From assembly GCA_002418185.1 (NCBI GenBank), contig DIDN01000137.1:1-38617 (forward strand): a stretch of 38,617 nt of DNA. The letters are read 5' to 3'. This document shows, piece by piece, positions 31,471 to 38,617 of this stretch (position 1 is its first letter; each line of letters starts with the position of its first letter). The translations under genes and the position numbers were made by a program. Source of the DNA: Deltaproteobacteria bacterium UBA5799 (GTDB lineage: Bacteria; Desulfobacterota; GWC2-55-46). Under the pieces are notes generated by a model that did no database searches, had not been told where the DNA came from, and worked only from the letters and a program-made list of their open reading frames with translations.

Positions 31471-32325
31471 CTATCTGCCCTGGCCGAGTATCCGCCTTAC
31501 CTCCGCGAGGTTCCTCAAATCGTCCTCGTCCGAGTCCTTCGGGGTCTCGAGTATCATCGGCGCCTTTTTTATCTCCGGGTGGTTGAGGAACTGCCTGAAC
31601 GCCTCGGCCCCTATCGCGCCCCTGCCTATATCGGCATGGCGGTCGAGCTTCGAGCCCAGGCCTCCCCTTGAGTCGTTCAGGTGTATGGCCCCGAGGATAG
31701 AGCGCCCTGCCTCGGTTTCTATCCTCTCTACGAGCGAATCGGCCTCTTTCCGGGTCGAGAAGGAATACCCGGCTGCGAACGCGTGGCAGGTATCGAAACA
31801 GAGGCCGGTTTCGAGCCCGTTGTCTTTGGCGCCCCTTATTATCCGCCCGATGTCGTCGAGCCTGCTGCCGAAGCCGGAGCCCGAACCGGACGTGTTCTCA
31901 AGGAGGACGCGGGTAGTCCTGCCGAGGCCGCTTTTGGCAACTTCCAGGAGGGCGAAAGAAACCCTTTTCAGGGCAAAGGCAGGACCCATGTCCTGCGGGC
32001 TCCCGAGGTGGGTGACGAGGTAGTCCGCGCCTATGGCCTCGGCTATGCCCAGCTCCTTCTTGAACATGTCGATGGACTTGTGGAATATGGCGTCGTCGGG
32101 CGCGGTGAGGTTTATGAGGTAGTTCGTGTGGACGACGACCGGGGAGATGCCGGCCTCCTTCCTCCTTTTCCTGAAGAGCACGGCCTCGGCCTCCGGAAGG
32201 GGCGTGTATATCCAGCTCCTCGGGTTCCTGCCGAATATCTGCATGGCGTCGCACCCGAGCCTCACGGCCCTCTCCACCGACTTCGAGACGCCTCCGGCGA
32301 TGGATACATGGACCCCGAGCGGCAT
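31471..32325 (-). CDS. nfo: Deoxyribonuclease IV (apurinic/apyrimidinic endonuclease)
   Basis: The 284-residue protein matches Nfo (AP endonuclease IV) throughout: GVHVSIAGG at the start, DAMQIFGRNPRSW, VVHTNYLINL, VTHLGSPQD, LLENTSGSGSGFGS, GLCFDTCHAFAAGYSF, HLNDSRGGLGSKLDRHADIG, ILETPKD. These supply the conserved zinc ligands. It cuts DNA 5' to abasic sites in base excision repair. Its start codon shares one base with the stop of the upstream HEAT-like gene (TGATG), so it is translationally coupled. Confidence 0.96.
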   Translation of the reverse strand: MPLGVHVSIAGGVSKSVERAVRLGCDAMQIFGRNPRSWIYTPLPEAEAVLFRKRRKEAGISPVVVHTNYLINLTAPDDAIFHKSIDMFKKELGIAEAIGADYLVTHLGSPQDMGPAFALKRVSFALLEVAKSGLGRTTRVLLENTSGSGSGFGSRLDDIGRIIRGAKDNGLETGLCFDTCHAFAAGYSFSTRKEADSLVERIETEAGRSILGAIHLNDSRGGLGSKLDRHADIGRGAIGAEAFRQFLNHPEIKKAPMILETPKDSDEDDLRNLAEVRRILGQGR

Positions 32326-33305
32326 CAGCCCCTGCCTGCCTTGGCCTCGAGCCTCCTCCTTGCGGCTGAGGCCAGGACTGAAGGTATGTTCTTGCTTTTG
32401 GCTACCGCCTGCAGGTCCTTCTCGAACACGGTATCGAGGAGCTTAAGGGAGATGGCGAGCGGCGTCTTGGGATTGGACAGCAACCCGATCCTTATCGTAT
32501 GGCTCTTCATCCATTCCTTGTTACGGGACACCTGGCGCAGCAGGTCGTCGCTCGTCCCCTTGGAGGCCGTGACCTTCTGCACCTCCTCCTCGGTGACCCT
32601 CGGGTTCTTGAGGACCGAGACCGCGATTATCTTGTTCGGGTCCTTTACAAGGAGCTCCCTTGCGGCCTTGTTGCCGCTTAGCGCGAGCTTGAGTTTCTGG
32701 GCCATGGTCATGCTTGATATTACACTATAGATATTATGCTCGTCCGCCTTGGCCTTCTTCTCGTCAAAGAGGTCCTTTTCGAGTTCCTCCGAGGTCCGGG
32801 TCCCGGCTTCAGGAGTTTCCGGCGCCACCGGGTTTGCGGCGCGCCCATCAAGGGCTGACGCGGTAGAGAAGGTGGTGCGCGGGTTCTTCTTGATCGCTTC
32901 AATAAGGAACGGCTTCCTTGAAAGGAGCGAGTTGTCCTCCGAGATCGCGGCCACGACCTCCTCCGGCCCGGTCTCGGCAAGAGACTTGAGCGTTTCGTCG
33001 TCCGTACCAGGATTAAGAGCGGCCATTATTCTGAGCGAATCGTCGTCCCTCAGTTCGAGCATTTTTTTTATGACGAGCGGGTCGAGCTTTCGCTCAAGAG
33101 CCTTTATGAGGCCTTCGAGCGGGTACTCGCCGAGGCTCTTTTTTGCCGCATCGGATACTGCAGGGTCCTTGTCAAAGCCCAGGACGAAAAGGACCGTCAC
33201 CTCGTCAGAGGGCGGAAGCGGCTCGTCCCCGGCCCTCCTCGCCAGCGCGAGCCGCCCGTCCGGCGGCTCCTTGAAGAACCTCAGAAGCTCTTGACTGACC
33301 CTCAT
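32325..33305 (-). CDS. Uncharacterised HEAT-like (leucine-rich repeat variant) protein
   Basis: The 326-residue soluble protein is helical throughout. Segments such as DEETLKSLAETGPEEVVAAI, ARELLVKDPNKIIAVSVLKNPRVTEEEV and EKDLQAVAKSKNIPSVLASAA repeat a 'L..KNP.. ..E' pattern like the leucine-rich repeat variant. I recall related proteins in delta-proteobacteria but no known function. Coupling on both sides (ATGA with the EF-G-like gene, TGATG with nfo) suggests co-production with the EF-G paralogue. Confidence 0.7.
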   Translation of the reverse strand: MRVSQELLRFFKEPPDGRLALARRAGDEPLPPSDEVTVLFVLGFDKDPAVSDAAKKSLGEYPLEGLIKALERKLDPLVIKKMLELRDDDSLRIMAALNPGTDDETLKSLAETGPEEVVAAISEDNSLLSRKPFLIEAIKKNPRTTFSTASALDGRAANPVAPETPEAGTRTSEELEKDLFDEKKAKADEHNIYSVISSMTMAQKLKLALSGNKAARELLVKDPNKIIAVSVLKNPRVTEEEVQKVTASKGTSDDLLRQVSRNKEWMKSHTIRIGLLSNPKTPLAISLKLLDTVFEKDLQAVAKSKNIPSVLASAARRRLEAKAGRG

Positions 33306-35401
33306 TCGGCCTTTTCCTTCTCCGGCCTGTGCGCGGCTATTATCTTCTGGCTCAGGTACGTCGGCACCTCCTCGTAGTGCGAGAACTCCATCGTGAATAT
33401 GCCCCTGTCGCCGGTCATGCCCCTGAGGTCGGTCGCGTAGGTTATGACCTCGGCCATGGGCACGAGGGCCCTTACGGTCTGGCTCCCTGCCTTGGGCTCG
33501 GCGCCCAATATCTTCCCGCGCCTCGAGTTTATGTCGCCTATGACGTCGCCGAGCTTGTCCTCCGGCACGCTAATCTCCATCCTCATGACGGGTTCGAGGA
33601 GCACCGGGCTCGCCCCCTCAATGCCCTTCTTCAACCCCATCGACCCGGCTATCTTGAAGGCCATCTCGGACGAATCTACCGTGTGGTACGTGCCGTCGTA
33701 CAGCGCGACCCTCACGTCCACGACCGGGAACCCGGCAAGCACCCCGTGCCGCATGGCCTCGGCTATGCCCTTTTCGACCGCGGGTATGTACTGCCTCGGT
33801 ATGGCGCCGCCGGTTATCTGGTCCACGAACTCGAAGCCCTTGCCCCGCGGGAGCGGGCTTATGTCGAGCCATGTGTCCCCGTACTGCCCCCTTCCGCCGG
33901 ACTGCTTCTTGTATTTGCCCTGCACCTTGACGTGCGACCTTATGGTCTCCTTGTACGGCACCCTCGGGGTCTTTAGCTCAACCTCGCACCCGAACTTCCT
34001 CTTTAGCTTCTCGACCGATACCTCGATGTGCACCTGCCCCACGCCGGATAGGAGAAATTCGTGCGTCTCCTCTTCCATCCTGAAGTCCAGGCTCGGGTCC
34101 TCCTCCATGAGCTTTGCTATTGCGAGCGGCGCCTTGTCCTCGTCGGCCTTGGTCTTCGGGTGTATGGCGTACGAGAGCGAAGGCACGACAGGCGGGAACT
34201 GCGGGAACCTCACCGGCTCGGCAACGTCCGAAAGGGTGTCGCCTATGTGGGTGTCCTTCAATTTCGAGACGGCGGCTATGTCCCCTGCCTCGACGCTCGC
34301 AACCTCCTTGAGCTTCTTCCCCTCCATAAGGTAGAGGTGGCTTATCTTTTCCCTGGCGTCCCTCGTCGGGTTAAGCACGGTCGAGTCGGCGCTGAGCGAC
34401 CCTGAGAACACCCTGAATATGGAGAGCTTCCCGGTGTAGGGGTCGATGAGCGACTTGAAGACGAACGCCGAGAAGGGCTCCTCGACCCTCGGCTCCCGCT
34501 CGATTTCCTCCCCGTTCCTGGGGTCAACGCCCCTTATGTGCCCGCGGATGGCGCCCTTGTCGAGCGGCGAAGGCAGGTTCCCGTTGACCGCGTCCATCAA
34601 TAAATTCACGCCCATGTTCCTGAGTGCAGAGCCCAGGTAGACCGGGATGAACCTCCTTGTGAGGACCCCTTCCCTCAGGGCCTTCAGGAGCTCCTCTTTT
34701 GATATCTCGTCGCCGTTAAGATATTTTTCCGTAAGCGCCTCGTCCGATTCGGCCACAGCGGCTATCATGTTCTCCCTCATGGCCGCGGCCTCGGATTCGA
34801 GCTCTTTGGGGACTTCGCCGGTTTCGAACACTCCGGAGCCGTCGTCCTTGTAGAGATACGCTTTCATGGACACGAGGTCGACAAGCCCCCTGAAGCCGTG
34901 CCCCTCGCCTATGGGTATCTGCATGGGCACGCCCTTGACCTTGAGGACCTTCTCCATGTCGTCGACGGCCCTTAAATAGCCCGCCCTCTCGCGGTCCATC
35001 TTGTTTACGAAGGCGATCCGCGAGACCTCGAACTCGTCCGCGAACTCCCATATCTTTTCCGTCTGGACTTTCACGCCGGATATGGCGCTAAGGATGACCA
35101 CGGCCCCGCCCACTACCCTGAGCGAGTCCCTGGTCTCGGTGAGGAAGTTGGAATACCCGGGGGTGTCTATGACGTTCACCCGGCAGCCGTCCCAGTCGTA
35201 GTGGTGCATGGCTGCGGAGACGGTGATTTTGCGCTTCTGCTCCTCCGGCTCGAAGTCGAGGTGCGAGGTGCCGTCGTCCACCTTGCCGAGCCTCTCGACG
35301 GCCCCGGCGTTAAAGAGCATCGCTTCGGCGAGAGAGGTCTTGCCCGCGCCCCCGTGCGCGATAATGGATATGTTCCTCTTTCTTTCCAGCGAGACTTCCA
35401 T
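33302..35401 (-). CDS. fusA: Elongation factor G paralogue (EF-G-like GTPase)
   Basis: The 699-residue protein has the whole EF-G layout. Its G domain has the P-loop AHGGAGKTS (15-23), KRKITV in place of the usual RGITI, DTPGY (79-83) and NKMD (133-136), and is followed by domains II to V ending in LRGMTGDRGIFTMEFSHYEEVP. The P-loop differs from canonical EF-G (AHIDAGKTT) and matches the EF-G-like 'EF-G II' group seen as a second copy in many bacteria. It may act in recycling or under special conditions rather than in main elongation. The ATG at 35401 has AAGGAGG 7 bases upstream; a TTG one codon earlier is unlikely. Not next to rpsG/rpsL/tuf, which supports paralogue status. Confidence 0.93.
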   Translation of the reverse strand: MEVSLERKRNISIIAHGGAGKTSLAEAMLFNAGAVERLGKVDDGTSHLDFEPEEQKRKITVSAAMHHYDWDGCRVNVIDTPGYSNFLTETRDSLRVVGGAVVILSAISGVKVQTEKIWEFADEFEVSRIAFVNKMDRERAGYLRAVDDMEKVLKVKGVPMQIPIGEGHGFRGLVDLVSMKAYLYKDDGSGVFETGEVPKELESEAAAMRENMIAAVAESDEALTEKYLNGDEISKEELLKALREGVLTRRFIPVYLGSALRNMGVNLLMDAVNGNLPSPLDKGAIRGHIRGVDPRNGEEIEREPRVEEPFSAFVFKSLIDPYTGKLSIFRVFSGSLSADSTVLNPTRDAREKISHLYLMEGKKLKEVASVEAGDIAAVSKLKDTHIGDTLSDVAEPVRFPQFPPVVPSLSYAIHPKTKADEDKAPLAIAKLMEEDPSLDFRMEEETHEFLLSGVGQVHIEVSVEKLKRKFGCEVELKTPRVPYKETIRSHVKVQGKYKKQSGGRGQYGDTWLDISPLPRGKGFEFVDQITGGAIPRQYIPAVEKGIAEAMRHGVLAGFPVVDVRVALYDGTYHTVDSSEMAFKIAGSMGLKKGIEGASPVLLEPVMRMEISVPEDKLGDVIGDINSRRGKILGAEPKAGSQTVRALVPMAEVITYATDLRGMTGDRGIFTMEFSHYEEVPTYLSQKIIAAHRPEKEKAE

Positions 35402-35436
35402 CAAACCACCTCCTTCGGGCTGAGGGTCTCACGGCC

Positions 35437-35904
35437 TTACCTGTTTTTTCTCTTTCCCAGGAGGCCCGGTATCGTCCTCCTGAAGAGTATCCCGAGGAAC
35501 TTATTAAGCGGGTTCGACCTGTCGAGCATTGGGATTACCGGCCTGTTCCTGAACCCGAGCTGTATGAGGAGCGAGTTCATCTCCTCGTTCGCGGCGTCAT
35601 ACCTCAAGCCCTTCTTGAAGACCTTTATGGCGCCCTTCTTGTTTCCGGCGGCCATGTAGACCTTGCCGAGGTTCAGGTAGAACTCGGCCCTGAAGAACTC
35701 CTTCTTTACGGCACGCGTGCAGAACTCGAGCCCGAGGCCTATCTCCCCCGCCCTCATTGCCCTGACCATGCCGTAATAAGACATGTACTCCGGGTTCTCC
35801 TTGTCCTCTTTCCAGGCCTTGTCGAACGCCTTCAAGGCCCTGTCCAGGTTGTCTTCCCTCAAAAAGCGTTTTCCCGCTATGAAATGTTCCCGGCCTTCAG
35901 ACAT
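35437..35904 (-). CDS. Small TPR-repeat protein
   Basis: The 155-residue protein has about three tetratricopeptide repeats (for example REHFIAGKRFLREDNLDRALKAFDKAW and AEFYLNLGKVYMAAGNKKGAIKVFKKGL), followed by a basic C-terminal tail ending KRKNR. There is no signal peptide. It lies between coaX and the EF-G-like gene, 5 bases after the coaX stop and 35 bases before the EF-G start. TPRs bind other proteins; no specific role is seen. Confidence 0.8.
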   Translation of the reverse strand: MSEGREHFIAGKRFLREDNLDRALKAFDKAWKEDKENPEYMSYYGMVRAMRAGEIGLGLEFCTRAVKKEFFRAEFYLNLGKVYMAAGNKKGAIKVFKKGLRYDAANEEMNSLLIQLGFRNRPVIPMLDRSNPLNKFLGILFRRTIPGLLGKRKNR

Positions 35905-35909
35905 CTAAT

Positions 35910-36668
35910 CTATCTTCCCTCCTGGATTATCCTTAAGCCCTTGAGGGTCAGGAATTCGTCTACTACCGTTATGCGCCTCGATTCGCCCTTAAGGAGTCCG
36001 GCGTACCCGCCGGTTGCGACGACTATCGGGTCCGTCCCGGCTTCGGACGCCATTCGGTCCAGTATGCCGTCAACGAGCCCGATGTATCCGTAGAACAACC
36101 CGGAGCGCATGGCCTCCAGGGTGTTCCTGCCGATGGGCCTCTCCGGTTTCGCCGGTTCGACCCTGGGGAGCACGGCCGTCCTCGAATGGAGCGCCTCGGA
36201 CAGTATGCCGATGCCGGGGGCGATGGCCCCGCCTGCGAACTCGCCCTTGCCGGTCACGTAATCGAATGTCGCGGCTGTCCCGAAGTCCGCCACGATGAGC
36301 GGCTTTTTATGGGCGCTGAAAGCGGCGACCGCGTTTACGAGCCTGTCCGGGCCGACCTCTTGGGGCCTTTCCGCGAGGACCTTGATACCGCAGTTCTCAT
36401 GCGTGACGAAGACCGCATCAAGGTCCAGGTATCTCGCGAGCGCGTCCATCATCGCCGCATCGAGCGGCGGGACAACCGAAGAGACCATGGCGGCCCCAAG
36501 TACCTGGACCTGTATCCCGGATGACGAAAAGGCGGCGAGGAGCGAGGCGCCGTACTCGTCCGCCGTCCTCCTGGGGTCTGTGGAGAGCCGCCAGCTCTCT
36601 ACAAGCTCTTCTCCCCTGAAAACGCCCAGGGCTATGGACGTATTGCCTATGTCTACGGTCAGGAGCAC
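35910..36668 (-). CDS. coaX: Type III pantothenate kinase
   Basis: The 252-residue protein is CoaX: DIGNT at 6-10, RTADEYG, VVPPL, VGPDRLVNAVAAF, VADFGTAATFDYV, GGAIAPGI and VATGG near the end. CoaX phosphorylates pantothenate as the first step of coenzyme A synthesis and needs a monovalent cation. The start is GTG at 36668, inside the end of birA (10-base overlap); GGAGG lies rather far (about 13 bases) upstream. This birA-coaX order is common in Geobacter-type and other bacteria. Confidence 0.96.
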   Translation of the reverse strand: MLLTVDIGNTSIALGVFRGEELVESWRLSTDPRRTADEYGASLLAAFSSSGIQVQVLGAAMVSSVVPPLDAAMMDALARYLDLDAVFVTHENCGIKVLAERPQEVGPDRLVNAVAAFSAHKKPLIVADFGTAATFDYVTGKGEFAGGAIAPGIGILSEALHSRTAVLPRVEPAKPERPIGRNTLEAMRSGLFYGYIGLVDGILDRMASEAGTDPIVVATGGYAGLLKGESRRITVVDEFLTLKGLRIIQEGR

Positions 36669-37651
36669 CTGCTGGATGCCGCCTCCATGTCTCCGGCCAC
36701 TATCCTCCTTACAATGCCGCCGGGCTCCCTTACAAGGAGCGCGCCGGTTTCGTCAACCCCAAGGCATACGCCCTCAATGGTGCTATCGAACGAGGCGACC
36801 CGCACCTCCTTGCCCTCAAAACCGAAATACCTCTTCCATTCCGAGAGTATTGGAACGGTACCCTCGGCTAAGTATATCTTATACCACAGCTCGACGCTCG
36901 ATAAAAGGCGGGCCGCAAGGGCTCTTCTATCGACCTCGGCCCCGTTCGCCTCTCGAACGGAAGTGGCCGTATTCTTTATGCAATCCGGGAACATGGGCCT
37001 GGTCGTATTGACGTTTACGCCAATGCCCATGACCACGAAATGCACCCTTTCCGGCTCTGAGCCCATCTCAAGGAGTATGCCTGCGGCCTTCTTCCCGTTA
37101 ATGAGTATGTCGTTAGGCCATTTCACGACAGGCCTTTCCGGGCAATATACCGATATCGCCTCTGCCGCGGCCACGGCCGCTACAAAGGTGAGCCAGTGAG
37201 CCTCTTCCGGGGATATGGGGGGCCGTAAGATAACCGATAGATAGATATTGAGTCCGGCAGGCGACTCCCATTTCCTCCCGAGCCGCCCCTTGCCTCCGGT
37301 CTGGCTGTCGGCCATTACGACCGTGCCTTCGGGAGCGCCGCTACGTGCAAGCCCGAAGGCCTCGGAATTCGTGGAGACGACTTCGTCGTGGAAAAACAGC
37401 TCCCTTCCGACAAATTCCGTCTCAAGGAGCGACGAGACCTCGATGCCGTTGAACGGGAGCGGCCCCAGGAGCCTGTACCCCTTTGAAGGGCTGGCCTCTA
37501 TCGTGTATCCGGACCTTCGGAGGGCTTCTATATGCTTCCAGACCGCGGTCCTCGACACATTGAGCGCCCTGCTGAGGCCCTGCCCCGATACATGGCCGGG
37601 CCCTGCCTTGAGGAGCCTTATTATCTCGGTTTCCGGGCCTTTGTCCCGCAT
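36659..37651 (-). CDS. birA: Bifunctional biotin ligase/biotin operon repressor
   Basis: The 330-residue protein has an N-terminal winged helix (about 5-62, VSRTAVWKHIEALRRSGYTIEAS) and a catalytic domain with GGKGRLGRKW (119-128), KWPNDI (177-182) and NGKKAAGILLE. A C-terminal SH3-like domain follows. It attaches biotin to carboxylase carriers and can repress transcription. No biotin operator was seen in the window. Its start lies within the end of nadC (31-base overlap), so the two are coupled. Confidence 0.96.
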   Translation of the reverse strand: MRDKGPETEIIRLLKAGPGHVSGQGLSRALNVSRTAVWKHIEALRRSGYTIEASPSKGYRLLGPLPFNGIEVSSLLETEFVGRELFFHDEVVSTNSEAFGLARSGAPEGTVVMADSQTGGKGRLGRKWESPAGLNIYLSVILRPPISPEEAHWLTFVAAVAAAEAISVYCPERPVVKWPNDILINGKKAAGILLEMGSEPERVHFVVMGIGVNVNTTRPMFPDCIKNTATSVREANGAEVDRRALAARLLSSVELWYKIYLAEGTVPILSEWKRYFGFEGKEVRVASFDSTIEGVCLGVDETGALLVREPGGIVRRIVAGDMEAASSRCS

Positions 37652-38544
37652 AGGGATACCACTTCCATGCTTATGTCCATTGCACGCGCCGAATGGGTTA
37701 TGCTCCCGGCGGATATGAAATCAACGCCCGTTTTCGAGATGCGGCCTATGGTAGCGAGGCTCACGTTGCCGGAGGCCTCTACGAGCGCCCTTTCTCCTAT
37801 CATCTTCACGGCCTTCCTCATCTCGGAGGGGTCCATGTTGTCGAGCATTATGATGTCAGCCCCGCCTGCTTCGAGCGCTTCCCTTGCCTCGCGGAGGCTT
37901 GCGACCTCAACCTCAACCTTCACCCTGCCCCTGTGCTTTTTCCCCACGGCTTCCAGCGCCGCAGCAACCGACCCCGCGGCCTTTATGTGGTTGTCCTTTA
38001 TGAGTACCGCGTCGAAAAGGCCGGACCTGTGGTTCTCTCCGCCGCCTGCCTTGACTGCATACCTCTCAAGGGGCCTTAAGCAGGGGGTCGTCTTACGCGT
38101 ATCGAGTAATTGAACCCGCGGGTCTTTCATCCTCTTTACGAACTCGCGGGTCCTCGTCGCGATGCCCGAGAGGCGCTGGAGGAAGTTGAGCGCTACCCTT
38201 TCGCCCGTAAGGAGAGCGGCGAGCTTGCCCGAGACGGTAGCTATTACACGGCCCTTTTTGACCCAATCGCCGTCCTTGAAGCCGGCCCTGAATACGGCCT
38301 TCCTGTCGAGCCGCTTAAAGACCATCTCGGGGATGAAGAGCCCGGCTATTACCATGTCTTCCTTTGCGATGAACTCGGCGGCCCCGGCCTGACCCTTTTT
38401 CACTATCGCGGTGGTGGTCAGGTCGCCCGGGCCGATGTCCTCGGCAAGGGCCGCGTCTATGAGAAGGGCGGCGTAGTCCTTGAGCCGGGCCATGCCAATG
38501 TCATTGGCATGGCCACGTTTTTTCCTGGCGATATTTCTTTTCAA
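37621..38544 (-). CDS. nadC: Nicotinate-nucleotide pyrophosphorylase (carboxylating)
   Basis: The 307-residue protein is NadC (quinolinate phosphoribosyltransferase): EDIGPGDLTT near the N terminus, GERVALNFLQRLSGIAT, LLDTRKTTP, YAVKAGGGENHRSGL, IKDNH, VEVEV, IIMLDNM, EASGNVSL and the C-terminal GVDFISAGSITHS. It makes nicotinate mononucleotide in NAD synthesis. The start is uncertain: TTG 38544 follows AGAGG at 5 bases; ATG 38493 gives 290 residues, nearer the family norm, and lies inside a perfect palindrome (38488-38514). A gene order nadC-birA-coaX is visible; upstream sequence continues beyond the window. Confidence 0.94.
   Translation of the reverse strand: MKRNIARKKRGHANDIGMARLKDYAALLIDAALAEDIGPGDLTTTAIVKKGQAGAAEFIAKEDMVIAGLFIPEMVFKRLDRKAVFRAGFKDGDWVKKGRVIATVSGKLAALLTGERVALNFLQRLSGIATRTREFVKRMKDPRVQLLDTRKTTPCLRPLERYAVKAGGGENHRSGLFDAVLIKDNHIKAAGSVAAALEAVGKKHRGRVKVEVEVASLREAREALEAGGADIIMLDNMDPSEMRKAVKMIGERALVEASGNVSLATIGRISKTGVDFISAGSITHSARAMDISMEVVSLCGTKARKPR
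38488..38514. promoter_or_regulatory. Perfect 13-1-13 palindrome at the nadC 5' end
   Basis: GGCCATGCCAATG (38488-38500) and CATTGGCATGGCC (38502-38514) are exact reverse complements around a single T. It covers the ATG 38493 alternative start of nadC. As DNA it could be a dimer operator; as RNA it forms a hairpin burying that start codon. No known NAD-regulator site was recognised. Confidence 0.55.
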
Positions 38545-38578
38545 GGCAACCTCTAAAAATTTGAGATTTTTCCCGCTT

Positions 38579-38596
38579 TTCCCGGAAGGCCGGGAA
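38579..38596. other. Hairpin upstream of nadC
   Basis: TTCCCGG (38579-38585) and CCGGGAA (38590-38596) pair around AAGG. No T-run follows on either strand. It lies upstream of nadC and may be part of the leader or of the end of an upstream gene outside the window. Confidence 0.4.
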
Positions 38597-38617
38597 TAAA
38601 AGGCGGAGCATATATGT

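Noticed and set aside
1..38617. CRISPR array, prophage, IS with transposase, rRNA or tRNA genes
   Set aside because: None seen on either strand; only short inverted repeats are present.

Overview
The window is a GC-rich bacterial chromosome segment with about 34 protein-coding genes. I see no rRNA or tRNA gene, CRISPR array, prophage or insertion sequence with a transposase. The gene set points to a Gram-negative, Geobacter-like lineage (Desulfuromonadota, Desulfobacterota or a related iron- or sulfur-cycling group). It combines secreted multihaem and lipoprotein c-type cytochromes, an NHL propeller lipoprotein, an outer-membrane beta-barrel, a PilZ protein, and a nadC-birA-coaX cofactor block followed by an EF-G paralogue. 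Codon use leans visibly to ATA for Ile and AGG for Arg despite the high GC, which is unlike typical Geobacter, so I do not name a genus.

Layout. (a) 1-3150: cstA behind a good sigma-70 promoter, then a MITE-like inverted-repeat element, a phosphoribosyltransferase gene and a solo end of the same repeat. (b) 3171-5125, minus: a MinD/FlhG-like ATPase translationally coupled to a PilZ-like protein. (c) 5191-17162, plus: an electron-transfer and envelope locus. Its genes encode a trihaem c7-type lipoprotein, an NHL propeller lipoprotein, a five-haem secreted cytochrome, a parvulin-type PPIase, a monohaem cytochrome lipoprotein, a dihaem cytochrome/FGE-like fusion, a membrane-bound spermidine-synthase-like protein, an FGE-like lipoprotein, a 682-residue beta-barrel and a TPR protein. 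(d) 17159-23077: a HEAT-repeat protein, an 898-residue protein with a class III cyclase-like core, and a LarE/PP-loop thiolase pair. (e) 23060-26218, plus: an AI-2E-type permease, a site-2 protease coupled to a small cytochrome b5-like protein, and a PhnP-like MBL hydrolase. (f) 26273-38544, minus: archaeal-type glucose dehydrogenase with a DUF4870 protein, a Kv-type channel with two zinc-ribbon neighbours, a DUF2130 protein, trxB, nfo, a HEAT-like protein, an EF-G paralogue, a TPR protein, coaX, birA and nadC.

The most interesting region is 5.2-17.2 kb. The five-haem cytochrome has a full-consensus promoter, a roughly 155-nt leader and an intrinsic terminator lying before its start codon, which is the layout of a transcription attenuator. 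Its neighbours look like a dedicated secretion, folding and anchoring set, so the locus is a candidate for an extracellular (possibly filament-forming) cytochrome system. A dihaem cytochrome fused to an FGE-type domain that keeps a C-x4-C pair is a second unusual element. Smaller points of interest are the MITE-like repeat, an orphan terminator at 8803-8838 that may end a small RNA, the divergent promoters with overlapping -35 boxes near 5195, and a perfect 13-1-13 palindrome at the nadC 5' end.
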